From the NCBI GenBank assembly GCA_041392805.1, contig JAWKLJ010000001.1, positions 3,596,001 to 3,660,000 on the forward strand: 64,000 nt of DNA, read 5' to 3'. This DNA comes from Saprospiraceae bacterium. Lineage in GTDB: Bacteria > Bacteroidota > Bacteroidia > Chitinophagales > Saprospiraceae. Position numbers and translations under genes: made by a program. Below, piece by piece: positions 1 to 7,786 of the stretch. The first letter of the stretch is position 1; every line of letters starts with the position of its first letter. The notes below the pieces were generated by a model. That model was not told the DNA's origin and made no database searches. It worked only from the letters and a program-made list of their open reading frames with translations.

Positions 1-95
1 AAGCCTCGAGCCATGACGGCACTGCTGTTTAGGGATTGCCCTATGGTTGATTTGATCGGATAAGTATACAGATGAGAGATCACCGATGAGTGCAT
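1..95 (-). CDS. MOSC-domain protein, N-terminal fragment (cut by window edge)
   Basis: The ATG is at 93-95 and the frame stays open to base 1, giving 31 codons. The residues include HLYTYPIKS, a Gly-Gln-Ser-Leu stretch and ...AVMARG, which match the start of the MOSC N-terminal beta-barrel domain (consensus LxxYPIKSxxGxxL...xxRG) of YcbX/mARC-like proteins. Known members bind sulfurated molybdenum cofactor and reduce N-hydroxylated or S-oxide substrates. The gene starts 17 bases after the moaE stop on the same strand, so it is probably the last visible gene of the rluA-sufS-moaD-moaE operon. Only the first tenth of the protein is visible, so the catalytic MOSC domain and its Cys are inferred. 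Confidence 0.7.
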   Translation of the reverse strand, partial: MHSSVISHLYTYPIKSTIGQSLNSSAVMARG

Positions 96-112
96 ATGAA
101 AATAATTATGGA

Positions 113-529
113 TTAAGGATGTGCCGCAACCCAAACCTCCCCATCTTCAAAAATTTCTTTTTTCCAAATAGGGACGGTTTCTTTTAAAGTGTCAATGGCA
201 TATTGGCAGGCCTCAAATGCGGCCTGTCGATGAGGGGTGGAAACGGCAATAATGACAGCAATCTCTCCGATCTCCAACACTCCTGTCCGGTGATGGATAA
301 GCATTTTTACAGCGGCCCACCTTGCTGTTGCCTGTTCCGCAATTTTCCGCATCTCTGAAATGGCCATGGGCGCATAAGCTTCAAATTCGAGCCGAATCAC
401 CGCCTTACCTTTTGTATGGTTCCGAACTGTTCCTATAAAAACAACGGATCCTCCTGTGCTGTCCGAAGCGATAAGGTTGGAACATTCCTGAACAGAAAGC
501 GGTGTATCTTTTAATTGGATATCAATCAT
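113..529 (-). CDS. moaE: Molybdopterin synthase catalytic subunit MoaE
   Basis: MoaE transfers sulfur from thiocarboxylated MoaD to precursor Z (cPMP) to make molybdopterin in the cytoplasm. The 138 residues have the usual family length. Visible signatures are GTVRNHTKG (residues 33-41), the HHRTG motif at 79-83 followed by VLEIGE, and LKETVPIWKKE with Lys116 and Lys123, which correspond to the catalytic Lys119 and Lys126 of E. coli MoaE. It lies 24 bases downstream of moaD, its partner subunit, on the same strand. The ATG at 527-529 gives the normal N-terminus. Confidence 0.95.
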   Translation of the reverse strand: MIDIQLKDTPLSVQECSNLIASDSTGGSVVFIGTVRNHTKGKAVIRLEFEAYAPMAISEMRKIAEQATARWAAVKMLIHHRTGVLEIGEIAVIIAVSTPHRQAAFEACQYAIDTLKETVPIWKKEIFEDGEVWVAAHP

Positions 530-553
530 TTAAAAAGGGTTATTGACATGATT

Positions 554-796
554 TCACCCACCGCTCACGGGAGGAATAATAACAATTTCATCTTTTTCAT
601 GAATGGCAAAATCATCCTGGCGATATTCGGTATTGACGGCTATGCCAAAAGTTGCTAATCGCTTAAAATCCGGATAGGTTGCACAGAGTTTTTCCTTTAA
701 CTCGCCTACTGTTGCTTCCTTTGGTACATCCAAGCGAAAGCTTGAGCCCTTTACGATATCTTTAGCAATCCCAAAAGCAAGAATTTCTATATTCAT
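554..796 (-). CDS. moaD: Molybdopterin synthase sulfur carrier subunit MoaD
   Basis: This is a small ubiquitin-like sulfur carrier. Its C-terminal Gly-Gly is adenylated and thiocarboxylated, then donates sulfur to MoaE. The product from the ATG at 794-796 has 80 residues, starts MNIEILAFG and ends PPVSGG, the obligatory double Gly. An in-frame start ten codons upstream (826) would add a Cys-rich leader not seen in the family, so I prefer 796. The gene sits between sufS (upstream) and moaE (downstream). The sufS neighbour suggests a local source of persulfide sulfur, although no MoeB/ThiF-type activating enzyme is visible in this window. Confidence 0.93.
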   Translation of the reverse strand: MNIEILAFGIAKDIVKGSSFRLDVPKEATVGELKEKLCATYPDFKRLATFGIAVNTEYRQDDFAIHEKDEIVIIPPVSGG

Positions 797-818
797 GTTA
801 CAAAAATAGCACTTATTC

Positions 819-2039
819 TTAAGCAAAAAACGTTTGAATGTCCTTTAATGTTTGCACGAGTCGGTCCACTTCATCCTTATTGTTGTAAATACTAAAGGAA
901 GCACGAATCGTAGCAGGAATATTATAGAAGTCCATGATCGGCTGGGTGCAATGGTGTCCGGCCCGCAAGGCAATATTTTCTTCTCCTAAGAAGGTAGCCA
1001 TATCATGAGGGTGAACCCCTTCCATAGTAAAGGAAATAATGGCTGATTTTCTGGTTGCCGTTCCGATAATGCGCAATCCATTTATTCCGGCTAGTACTTC
1101 ATGAGCATAATCACTCAAGGCTTTAAGCTGTTCTAAGGCAGCGTTACGGTCAAGTTCATGCAAAAAGTCGATGGCATAACCCAGGCCTACTGCGCCCGCA
1201 ATATTGGGCGTCCCGGCTTCAAATTTATTGGGCAACCCAGCAAAGGTGGTTTTTTCAAAGGTAACATCCTTAATCATATCTCCTCCAAATTGATAAGGTT
1301 CCATCGTTTCCAAGTGCGCCGTTTTGCCATATAGCACACCTATGCCCGTTGGCCCGAATAATTTGTGGCCTGAAAAAACGAGAAAATCGCAGTCCAAGGA
1401 TTGTACATCAATAGGATAATGGGCAACACTTTGAGCGGCATCTATCAGTATCGGAATTTGCCTATGATGAGCCATATCAATCATTTCTTCAATCGGGTTG
1501 ATGGTTCCCAGTGTATTGGAAATATGCACCAGTGCAACCATTTTGGTCCGGGGAGAAAGTAACGATTGGTAGGCTTGAAGATCAAGGGTTCCTGCAGCAT
1601 TCATAGGAATAATGCACAATTCAGCGCCAGCTCGCTGACAAACCATTTGCCAGGGAATGAGGTTGGCATGATGCTCCATGGCGGTAATCAGGACCCTGTC
1701 ACCAGCTTTCAGACGGGCACCAGTAAAGGACTGGGCGACCAAGTTGATAGCAGCGGTCGCCCCCGCTGTAAAAATAATTTCTTGCCTTTGGGGTGCTTTT
1801 ATAAAAACCTGAATTTTATTTCTACTCTCCTCATATAATGCCGTTGCTTTGGCGGCAAGCGGGTAAATCCCTCGGTGAATATTAGCATTTTCTTCGGTAT
1901 AAAAACGGTAAATTCCTTCGATGACTACATCTGGTTTTTGTGTAGTGGCCGCATTATCCAGATAAGCTAAACCTGGGTATTTTGCAAAGATGGGAAACCG
2001 CGAGCGGATAGTGGATGGCGATTGCATAGAATTACTCAT
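819..2039 (-). CDS. sufS: Cysteine desulfurase, SufS/CsdA type
   Basis: This PLP enzyme of aminotransferase class V releases sulfur from cysteine as a protein persulfide. From the ATG at 2037-2039 the product has 406 residues, the family length. The PLP Lys is in FSGHKLFGPTGIG (Lys226) and the persulfide Cys in RAGHHCTQP (Cys364); both numbers coincide with those of E. coli SufS. EHHANLIPW (His stacking on PLP) is also present. The frame stays open 21 codons further upstream and would add a hydrophobic leader overlapping rluA, which I regard as spurious; ATG 2025-2027 is another option. No sufBCD or sufE is near. The gene is 22 bases upstream of moaD, so it may serve Moco biosynthesis rather than, or as well as, Fe-S assembly. 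Confidence 0.93.
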   Translation of the reverse strand: MSNSMQSPSTIRSRFPIFAKYPGLAYLDNAATTQKPDVVIEGIYRFYTEENANIHRGIYPLAAKATALYEESRNKIQVFIKAPQRQEIIFTAGATAAINLVAQSFTGARLKAGDRVLITAMEHHANLIPWQMVCQRAGAELCIIPMNAAGTLDLQAYQSLLSPRTKMVALVHISNTLGTINPIEEMIDMAHHRQIPILIDAAQSVAHYPIDVQSLDCDFLVFSGHKLFGPTGIGVLYGKTAHLETMEPYQFGGDMIKDVTFEKTTFAGLPNKFEAGTPNIAGAVGLGYAIDFLHELDRNAALEQLKALSDYAHEVLAGINGLRIIGTATRKSAIISFTMEGVHPHDMATFLGEENIALRAGHHCTQPIMDFYNIPATIRASFSIYNNKDEVDRLVQTLKDIQTFFA

Positions 2040-2074
2040 ATAAAACAGGAATAGGCAAAAAAAAATGGCTCTTT

Positions 2075-2755
2075 TCATTGCTCCCGAAAAGGGTCCCACC
2101 ATTTGTTTTCAGGCAAATCAGCATAGAGCAGCCGTTGGTGCCCCCCTTGTGGGTCTTTAAAGGTCATTGTTCTGGCATGTAAGGCAATCTCTTTGCTATA
2201 AGCATCACCACCTTCAGCATATTTTAAGTCTCCGACAATCGGACAAGAAACGGCGGCAAATTGGGCCCTGATCTGGTGATAACGTCCAGTCAGCAATTCT
2301 ATTTCTATCAATTTAAAATCGCCATGTTCTGCCAATGTTCGATAAAGCAAGCTTGCCTTTTTGGCTTCCTTTTGTGGAGATGGCAATATTTGTGCCCTTT
2401 TCTCTTGCATATCCTTAAGCAGCCAATGATCCAGCCTTCCTTCGGCGGCAGGCAAGGCTCCTGTGATAATGGCCCAATAGGTTTTTTGCACCCTCCGCTC
2501 TTGAAATTCAAGATTAAGTTTTTTTAAGGCCCACATTTTTTTGGCAAAAATGACAATTCCACTTGTCACCTTATCCAATCGGTGAATGACACCAACAAAA
2601 GGGCTTCTTGTGCTTCGTTGTAAATAAGCTTCGACTAACCCTTCGAGGGTGGTTGACTCGAATTTATTTCGTTCGACAATAAGCCCAGCAGGTTTATTCA
2701 CGGCTAGCCAATGTGGCATTTCCTCCACAATCTGTAAGCTTTCTTTTTCTATCAT
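2075..2755 (-). CDS. RluA-family RNA pseudouridine synthase
   Basis: Enzymes of this family isomerise uridine to pseudouridine in rRNA or tRNA. The catalytic motif GVIHRLDKVTSG is present (Asp61 counted from the chosen start), preceded by WLAVNKPAGLIV and followed by TGRYHQIRAQFA, all standard RluA/RsuA motifs. At 226 residues it lacks an S4 RNA-binding domain, as do TruC- and RluA-like short members. I chose the ATG at 2753-2755 because the protein then starts just before the conserved domain; the upstream extension to 2845 is not family-like. It is the first gene of the minus-strand operon running into sufS-moaD-moaE. The RNA target cannot be assigned from sequence. Confidence 0.88.
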   Translation of the reverse strand: MIEKESLQIVEEMPHWLAVNKPAGLIVERNKFESTTLEGLVEAYLQRSTRSPFVGVIHRLDKVTSGIVIFAKKMWALKKLNLEFQERRVQKTYWAIITGALPAAEGRLDHWLLKDMQEKRAQILPSPQKEAKKASLLYRTLAEHGDFKLIEIELLTGRYHQIRAQFAAVSCPIVGDLKYAEGGDAYSKEIALHARTMTFKDPQGGHQRLLYADLPENKWWDPFREQ

Positions 2756-3133
2756 TCCCAAAGCTACCAAAACAAATCCAATCTCCCCAATGCTGTTTTT
2801 ACCTAAAGCGACGCAGCGGTACTTCCGTGCAGTGAGGGCAATCATTCAGAAATCAAACAAAAAACAGTTAAAACCCTTAACCACGCAGTTAAACATTAGT
2901 TAAACCAGGGTATTTAGGTGCGACAAGACTTGTATCTAATCCGTTAAAATTGAGAAATTTACAGCAAGCTACCTGAAACAAACGTTCGAAACATAAAGTG
3001 ACGCAGACCAAGTAGCTTAGTCCAATTGAATAGAGGGATATAGTTTTAAAGTTTTATTTTTGAGCCCAGCTCTACCCCGGATATCCCAGACGAATCGGAC
3101 GAGCTCATTTTTTTATTAAAAACTAATGATTGT
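2756..3133. other. Divergent intergenic region, rluA-like / ompH
   Basis: These 378 bases lie between divergent genes and hold no plausible gene or RNA that I recognise. There is a run of GTTAAA-like words around 2867-2905 (four near-copies) and a TATTTTTG at 3055-3062 that fits the Bacteroidota -7 consensus TAnnTTTG, about 70 bases before the first ompH gene. I could not find a well-spaced -33 TTG for it. Confidence 0.4.
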
Positions 3134-3643
3134 ATGACAAAAATGAAATTAATCGCCGTCTTCGCTTTTTCGCTGATGACTATTGCCACTCAAGCACAAC
3201 GAATTGCTTATGTAGATGTGGATAAAATTTTGGAAAGTATCCAAGAATACCAGGCTGCTCAGCAGGAGCTTGATCGATTGGCCGCTAAATGGCGACAGGA
3301 TATCGCTCAGGAATACGATGTTATCAAAGGCATGTACAACCGTTACCAATCTGAACAGGTCTTATTAAGTGAGGATGCTCGCCGCCAAAGAGAAGAAGAA
3401 ATCGTTAATAAAGAAAAAGAAGTAAGAGACTTGCAAAAATCACACTTTGGGCCAGAAGGCGGATTGTTTCAAAGGAGACAAGAATTGGTGCGCCCTATTC
3501 AGGATCGCGTCTATGGTGCAATAGAAGCTTATGCCAAAGAAAGAGGTTTTGATTTTATTTTTGATAAATCAAGTGCAGCTGGCATGATTTTTTCTAATCC
3601 TGAATATGACAAGACCGGAGATATACTCAATCGCTTGAAATAG
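3134..3643 (+). CDS. OmpH/Skp-family periplasmic chaperone (first copy)
   Basis: Skp/OmpH proteins hold unfolded outer-membrane proteins in the periplasm. The 169-residue product has a signal peptide (about residues 1-21, cleaved after TQAQ), then the family start RIAYVDVDKILESIQEY, a long charged coiled-coil middle section and the ending GFDFIFDKSSAAGMIFSNPEYD typical of OmpH. A second OmpH gene follows 87 bases later, and tandem ompH genes near outer-membrane assembly genes are common in Bacteroidota. The HFGPEGGLFQRRQELVRPI segment is typical of the longer member of such pairs. Confidence 0.9.
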   Translation: MTKMKLIAVFAFSLMTIATQAQRIAYVDVDKILESIQEYQAAQQELDRLAAKWRQDIAQEYDVIKGMYNRYQSEQVLLSEDARRQREEEIVNKEKEVRDLQKSHFGPEGGLFQRRQELVRPIQDRVYGAIEAYAKERGFDFIFDKSSAAGMIFSNPEYDKTGDILNRLK

Positions 3644-3682
3644 ACAGCGTATCATTTCATTATAAATTTAGGGAGAAAGCTG

Positions 3683-3690
3683 TATTTTTG
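3683..3690 (+). promoter_or_regulatory. Candidate -7 element (TATTTTTG) for second ompH gene
   Basis: TATTTTTG matches the Bacteroidota sigma-A -7 consensus TAnnTTTG and lies about 40 bases before the second ompH start. No clear TTG is present at the expected -33 spacing, so this is only a candidate. Confidence 0.3.
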
Positions 3691-3730
3691 CAGCCCTCAT
3701 CATTTAACACAAAATCAAATCGATCAGAAG

Positions 3731-4237
3731 ATGAAAAGGATCTTGAAATTAAGTACACTAATTATAGCCATGATAGGAATGGTAAGTGCAGTCCAGGCAC
3801 AAAAATTCGGCTATGTTAATTCTGCAGAAATTCTATCGGGAATGCCTGATGTTAAACAAGCAGACGCCAACCTCGAAGCCTTGCAAAAGCAGTTGCAAAA
3901 GAAAGGCCAGGGAATGGTAGAACAACTACAAAAAGATTACGTGGAGATTCAACAAAAAATTGAAAGAGGGGAGTTATCGCCCAAACAACAAGAAGAAGAA
4001 GGCAAAAAACTGGAAACTCGCCAGCAAGAAATTGCCAAATTCGAACAGGAAATGGTCAATCAAATCCAGAACAAACGGTCTGAATTATTAAAGCCAATCT
4101 CCGACAAAATCAACAAGGCTATCGAAGATGTCGCCAAGGAAAATGGCTTCCAGTTCATTTTTGACCAAGGTATCTTGTTGTACGCTGAATCAGCACAAGA
4201 TGTAAGCGCCATGGTAAAAACAAAATTGGGTATCTAA
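3731..4237 (+). CDS. OmpH/Skp-family periplasmic chaperone (second copy)
   Basis: This 168-residue paralogue of the preceding gene has a signal peptide ending VQAQ (residue 23) and the conserved start KFGYVNSAEILSGMPDVKQAD. A Lys/Gln/Glu-rich coiled coil covers about residues 45-130, and the OmpH C-terminus reads NGFQFIFDQGILLYAESAQDVS. The stop is five bases from the murI start, so the two are probably co-transcribed. The likely role is periplasmic escort of outer-membrane proteins as a trimeric jellyfish-like chaperone; which clients it shares with the first copy is unknown. Confidence 0.92.
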   Translation: MKRILKLSTLIIAMIGMVSAVQAQKFGYVNSAEILSGMPDVKQADANLEALQKQLQKKGQGMVEQLQKDYVEIQQKIERGELSPKQQEEEGKKLETRQQEIAKFEQEMVNQIQNKRSELLKPISDKINKAIEDVAKENGFQFIFDQGILLYAESAQDVSAMVKTKLGI

Positions 4238-4241
4238 TTCC

Positions 4242-5063
4242 TTGATGGCCGATCAGTCGATCCAACAGCAAGCAATAGGAGTCTTCGACTCTGGCATTGG
4301 CGGCCTAACGGTCGCCAATGCCATTAAAACCCTTTTGCCATACGAGTCTATTTATTATTTTGGGGATACTGCCCACATTCCCTACGGAACCCAATCCGCT
4401 AGCACCATTCAACAATATTGCGAGGATATTACCACCTTTCTACTCCAAGAATCGTGTAAAATCATTGTCATCGCCTGCAATACAGCTACCGCTGCAGCCC
4501 TGCCACAACTCAGAGCTAAATGGCCGCATATTTCCTTTGTGGGTATGGAGCCAGCCGTCAAACCGGCTGTCCAAGCCTCAACCAGCAAAAAAATCGGCGT
4601 TTTAGCCACCCAAACGACTTTCAAAAGTGTGCGTTACCAAAATTTACTAGAGCGCTTTGCAACAGGTTATACTTGCTTTGAAAATCCTTGTATCGGATTA
4701 GTTGAACTGATAGAAGCAGGTAAATGGAATCACCCCGAAACCGCCCAACTACTAAAGCAAATTATTCATCCAATGTTGGCTGAAGATGTTGACACCCTCG
4801 TCCTGGGTTGCACCCATTATCCCTTCGTCAAAAATTTGATTGCTCAAATCGCTGGTCAGGGTGTTCAGGTTATCGACCCTGCTCCAGCCGTTGCCAGACA
4901 AATCGAACGCGTTTTACAAAGCAACCAACTCCAGCAACTAGCCCCTATCATGCCCACCTATAAAATTTGGGCATCCGGTACATTTGATTCGCTGCAACGG
5001 GCACTTCATTTTTATGATTTTATCTACGATAAAATTCAGCTTTTTAAGCCGATACTCCCTTAG
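4242..5063 (+). CDS. murI: Glutamate racemase MurI
   Basis: MurI interconverts L- and D-glutamate and supplies D-Glu for peptidoglycan. All signature segments are present: GVFDSGIGGLTVANAI near residue 13, YFGDTAHIPYGTQS, the first catalytic Cys in VIACNTATAAALP, and the second in LVLGCTHYPF. At 273 residues it has normal length. There are two adjacent ATG codons (4242 and 4245), and either could be used. The gene is tightly coupled to the ompH pair, linking cell-wall precursor synthesis with envelope chaperones, an arrangement often seen in Bacteroidota. Confidence 0.95.
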   Translation: MMADQSIQQQAIGVFDSGIGGLTVANAIKTLLPYESIYYFGDTAHIPYGTQSASTIQQYCEDITTFLLQESCKIIVIACNTATAAALPQLRAKWPHISFVGMEPAVKPAVQASTSKKIGVLATQTTFKSVRYQNLLERFATGYTCFENPCIGLVELIEAGKWNHPETAQLLKQIIHPMLAEDVDTLVLGCTHYPFVKNLIAQIAGQGVQVIDPAPAVARQIERVLQSNQLQQLAPIMPTYKIWASGTFDSLQRALHFYDFIYDKIQLFKPILP

Positions 5064-5164
5064 GATTGAAAAACAAATAACCAAGCCCATTTACCCTTAT
5101 CTTTTTCCACCAGCCTTCGTTGTTCCCCGACCTTACGGTGCGGGGCAAGCTAACATTTGCGTAG

Positions 5165-5245
5165 CCAGGACTTCGGCGTGAGCTCAGTCGAACGCTTTGC
5201 TCATTTCCAAAGCAAGTTCGGGACCGGCTTTCACGCCTCGCCTGG
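5165..5245. repeat. Large imperfect intergenic hairpin after murI
   Basis: An 81-base segment folds on itself: CCAGG (5165-5169) pairs with CCTGG (5241-5245), GGCGTGA with TCACGCC, and an inner CTTTGCT/AAAGC region closes it. A smaller hairpin (CCCCG...CGGGG) lies just upstream, near 5117-5136. It sits in the 293-base gap between murI and the next gene and may act as a 3' end structure or be a remnant of a palindromic element. I did not find a second copy in the window. Confidence 0.5.
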
Positions 5246-5356
5246 TGAAAAAATATTTAGGTACCTGGTTCTTCATTCCTTAAAGAAGCAGGAAAAAAAC
5301 TATCTTTATTTTTTTCTTTAGGACACTCATCACCTTACACGTATTAATTTCTTCAG

Positions 5357-6781
5357 ATGAAAATCGAAAAAGCTTTTGAAAGTTTGTTGGCCTCTCGTGA
5401 TATTTATGATCTTGATCTGTTTTTAGAGAAGGCCAAAGAGAAAGCCAAATCCAAAAAGCCCGCTGAAATTCTTTTTGAATCTTTCATCAGCTATCTATCA
5501 GAAACAGCCAATATTGATGTAGCCATCAATTTTGAAGAAAATAAGCTTGTTTACAGAGAGCAACTCTTCTGCAATACCAGTTTTTTCATTCAACCTACTG
5601 CCTATGAGTGTAAAGAAGGCGTACTCATTGTAGGCCATCGCTTACTTCCCTTTGTCAACCCTACCACGCCTGAAAAAAATCTTATTTTTAAGACAGCCAA
5701 TGACCTTGTTTTAGAGCGAACCAAACAATCTTTCGCCTTTGAAGATTTCGAAATATTTTTCCGTTTATTACCGCCCTACGAGTCAAACTATTTTGATATA
5801 GATATTGACACAGGTCAAGTGACCCTAGGTGTGATAGACCTTAAACCATGGCTAGGTAATACTGCCTTAAAAGAGGAGGATTGGATCGAAGTCGAACCCT
5901 TGGATTATGAAAAAGGAGAATTTTCGTTTAGCATCCTGGGCGGTCGAAAAAAAGCAGAATTGGGATTGCTACTTCGTCGGAAAGATCAATTATTAATCAC
6001 TGCAATAGAAGGAATTCTTTTAAATTACGCCGCTGTTTTACCCGTTGACCTCACCCTTTTTTGGGCTTTCGCCCAATTATCAGAAAATTCATTGGACTTA
6101 TCGGGCTCACCTATTGGTCCACTCTTAAGTAGTCATGAAAACCTCGATTTCTATAATGATGGTGAGTTTAGTTATATTCAATCTGTTGATTATTACGAAA
6201 ATTTTTGGGAGGACGCCATGGCCGGAGAATTTCTGCCAGATATAGATAGTATGGGTGAAGCCAAAGACCTGGACGGAATTTTTGCAGAGCTTGGCAGCAC
6301 CTTCTCAGAAGCCGTAATCGAAGGCTTTATGGTACACCAAATCCATAAAGACGGGGAAATTGATACGCCTGCTATAATGGAAATTCTCTTCCGAAAAGAT
6401 ACCGACCCTTTTTATGTGGATAAGCAAGAGAAGAATTTTAAACGAGCACTAAAAAAACTGGTCAAAGAAGTAACGACAGACTGGGCAGACGAACGCCTGC
6501 CTTTGCCCATTCAGCAATTATTAAGCAAAGCCCTCGATTTCAAAGTAGAATTCGTCAATTTTTTAAGGGAAATTGATGATAACCTGACTAACCCAGAGGA
6601 CCTCGATTTCGCAGAACTCCTTCAACTTCAACCTGTTGACCACTTAATTGATGAAATTATTTTTCTGGTCATCAACAAAGAGCCACTTTCTGCTAAAGAA
6701 GGGAAAACCATCAGCCATCAATTAAAACTCGCGAGGGATCTATTTCGGGATTTTAAAACCAATTTCCTCAACAACCTTTAA
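5357..6781 (+). CDS. Unrecognised cytoplasmic protein, 474 residues
   Basis: I do not recognise a family. The protein has no signal peptide or membrane segment. It is acidic and begins with a Lys/Glu-rich helical stretch (EKAKEKAKSKKPAEILFES, residues 23-41). A mixed alpha/beta middle follows, and an Asp/Glu-rich stretch with DLDGIFAELGSTFSEAVIEG lies near residues 300-320. The C-terminus is helical (KLARDLFRDFKTNFLNNL). The ATG at 5357 is the only sensible start. The gene ends two bases before the convergently read trmB gene. Codon use and base composition resemble the neighbours, so nothing suggests recent transfer. It is a real gene by length and composition; its function is unknown. Confidence 0.8.
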   Translation: MKIEKAFESLLASRDIYDLDLFLEKAKEKAKSKKPAEILFESFISYLSETANIDVAINFEENKLVYREQLFCNTSFFIQPTAYECKEGVLIVGHRLLPFVNPTTPEKNLIFKTANDLVLERTKQSFAFEDFEIFFRLLPPYESNYFDIDIDTGQVTLGVIDLKPWLGNTALKEEDWIEVEPLDYEKGEFSFSILGGRKKAELGLLLRRKDQLLITAIEGILLNYAAVLPVDLTLFWAFAQLSENSLDLSGSPIGPLLSSHENLDFYNDGEFSYIQSVDYYENFWEDAMAGEFLPDIDSMGEAKDLDGIFAELGSTFSEAVIEGFMVHQIHKDGEIDTPAIMEILFRKDTDPFYVDKQEKNFKRALKKLVKEVTTDWADERLPLPIQQLLSKALDFKVEFVNFLREIDDNLTNPEDLDFAELLQLQPVDHLIDEIIFLVINKEPLSAKEGKTISHQLKLARDLFRDFKTNFLNNL

Positions 6782-6783
6782 TC

Positions 6784-7476
6784 CTAGAGCAAACGAAACT
6801 GTACGTACTTAATTGTCTTTCCTTTCTGCAAGTGCAGGTGCTCATAATAGGTTTTAAATTGTAGCGCTGGAATGGGTAAAGGGCGACTATAGATGTCATC
6901 GTCTTGGTATAGTATTTCGGCATGTGGATATGCCCAAAGGGTTTCCAAGGTGAAATGAAACAGGGTTGGGTCATCTGTTTTAAGGTGCACAAGTCCTCCT
7001 TTCTTTAGTATTTTTCGGTAGCGATCCAGAAAGTTGGGAGCGGTAAGCCGACGATTAGCTTTATGTTTTTTCAAAAAAGGATCGGGAAAGGTAATCCATA
7101 TTTCGGAAACTTCTGCCGGAGAAAAAAACAAACCGATCTGTTCAATCCGCGTGCGTAAAAAGGCAGCATTATCCAGCTTGGTATCCAATGCTTTTTTTGC
7201 GCCCTTCCATATCCGGGCTCCTTTAATATCGACCCCAACAAAATTTTGTTCAGGAAAATGCGCCGCCAAGGCCAAGGTGTATTCTCCTCTCCCGCAAGCC
7301 AACTCCAACACAATAGGGTTGTCATTGCCAAAGTGTTTTTCGTTCCAAAGGCCACAAAGATCTACAGGTTCACCATTCTGGCCAATAAGTCCCGGCGCCT
7401 TTGCGTCAAAGTTTTCATACACATTGGGAAAACTCAACACCTCCGCAAATTTCATCAACTTATTTCTTTTACTCAT
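6784..7476 (-). CDS. trmB: tRNA (guanine-N7)-methyltransferase TrmB
   Basis: TrmB uses S-adenosylmethionine to make m7G46 in the variable loop of tRNAs. The 230-residue product has the SAM-binding motif VLELACGRGEYTLALA (about 57-72), VGVDIKGARIWKGAKKAL, and the family-specific ITFPDPFLKKHKANRRL with the catalytic Asp region. The C-terminal LKTDDPTLFHFTLETL also fits the family. The start MSKRNKLMKFAEV at 7476 is normal. It is a single gene, convergent with the unknown gene on its 3' side. Confidence 0.95.
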   Translation of the reverse strand: MSKRNKLMKFAEVLSFPNVYENFDAKAPGLIGQNGEPVDLCGLWNEKHFGNDNPIVLELACGRGEYTLALAAHFPEQNFVGVDIKGARIWKGAKKALDTKLDNAAFLRTRIEQIGLFFSPAEVSEIWITFPDPFLKKHKANRRLTAPNFLDRYRKILKKGGLVHLKTDDPTLFHFTLETLWAYPHAEILYQDDDIYSRPLPIPALQFKTYYEHLHLQKGKTIKYVQFRLL

Positions 7477-7786
7477 AGGGGTTAAATTTAGAAAAGTGCC
7501 GTCAAAAATTCAAACTTCTGTAATTTGTATGCCAAATGATAAAGAAAGCTTGGTCAAAAGAACATACTGTTAAAAACTTTATTCTTATATTAGAAGCAAT
7601 ACTTTGTAGGGGTTTGAATTTTACTTTTTGGCCCAAAAATTCAAACCGCCCACCAAGCATTTAAAAAACCATCTCTGGCAATTGATGTGGTCAGCCTTTA
7701 GCGATCCGCAATAATCGATACGGAGTCAAGCGCAAAACTTCCGATAGCCTTGAACACAAAAAACGTCAGAGAACCAAAATAAAAAA
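7477..7786. other. Divergent intergenic region with hairpin at 7611-7647
   Basis: These 310 bases separate trmB (minus) from the next plus-strand gene. A 12-bp perfect inverted repeat, GGTTTGAATTTT at 7611-7622 and its complement at 7636-7647, forms a hairpin with a 13-base loop. The core AAAATTCAAAC also occurs once more at about 7505. No coding or RNA gene is visible. Confidence 0.45.

Noticed and set aside
2040..2102. Upstream extension of sufS with a hydrophobic leader (resembling a signal peptide)
   Set aside because: It overlaps the rluA-like gene and cysteine desulfurases of this type are cytoplasmic; the start at 2039 gives the family numbering of Lys226 and Cys364.
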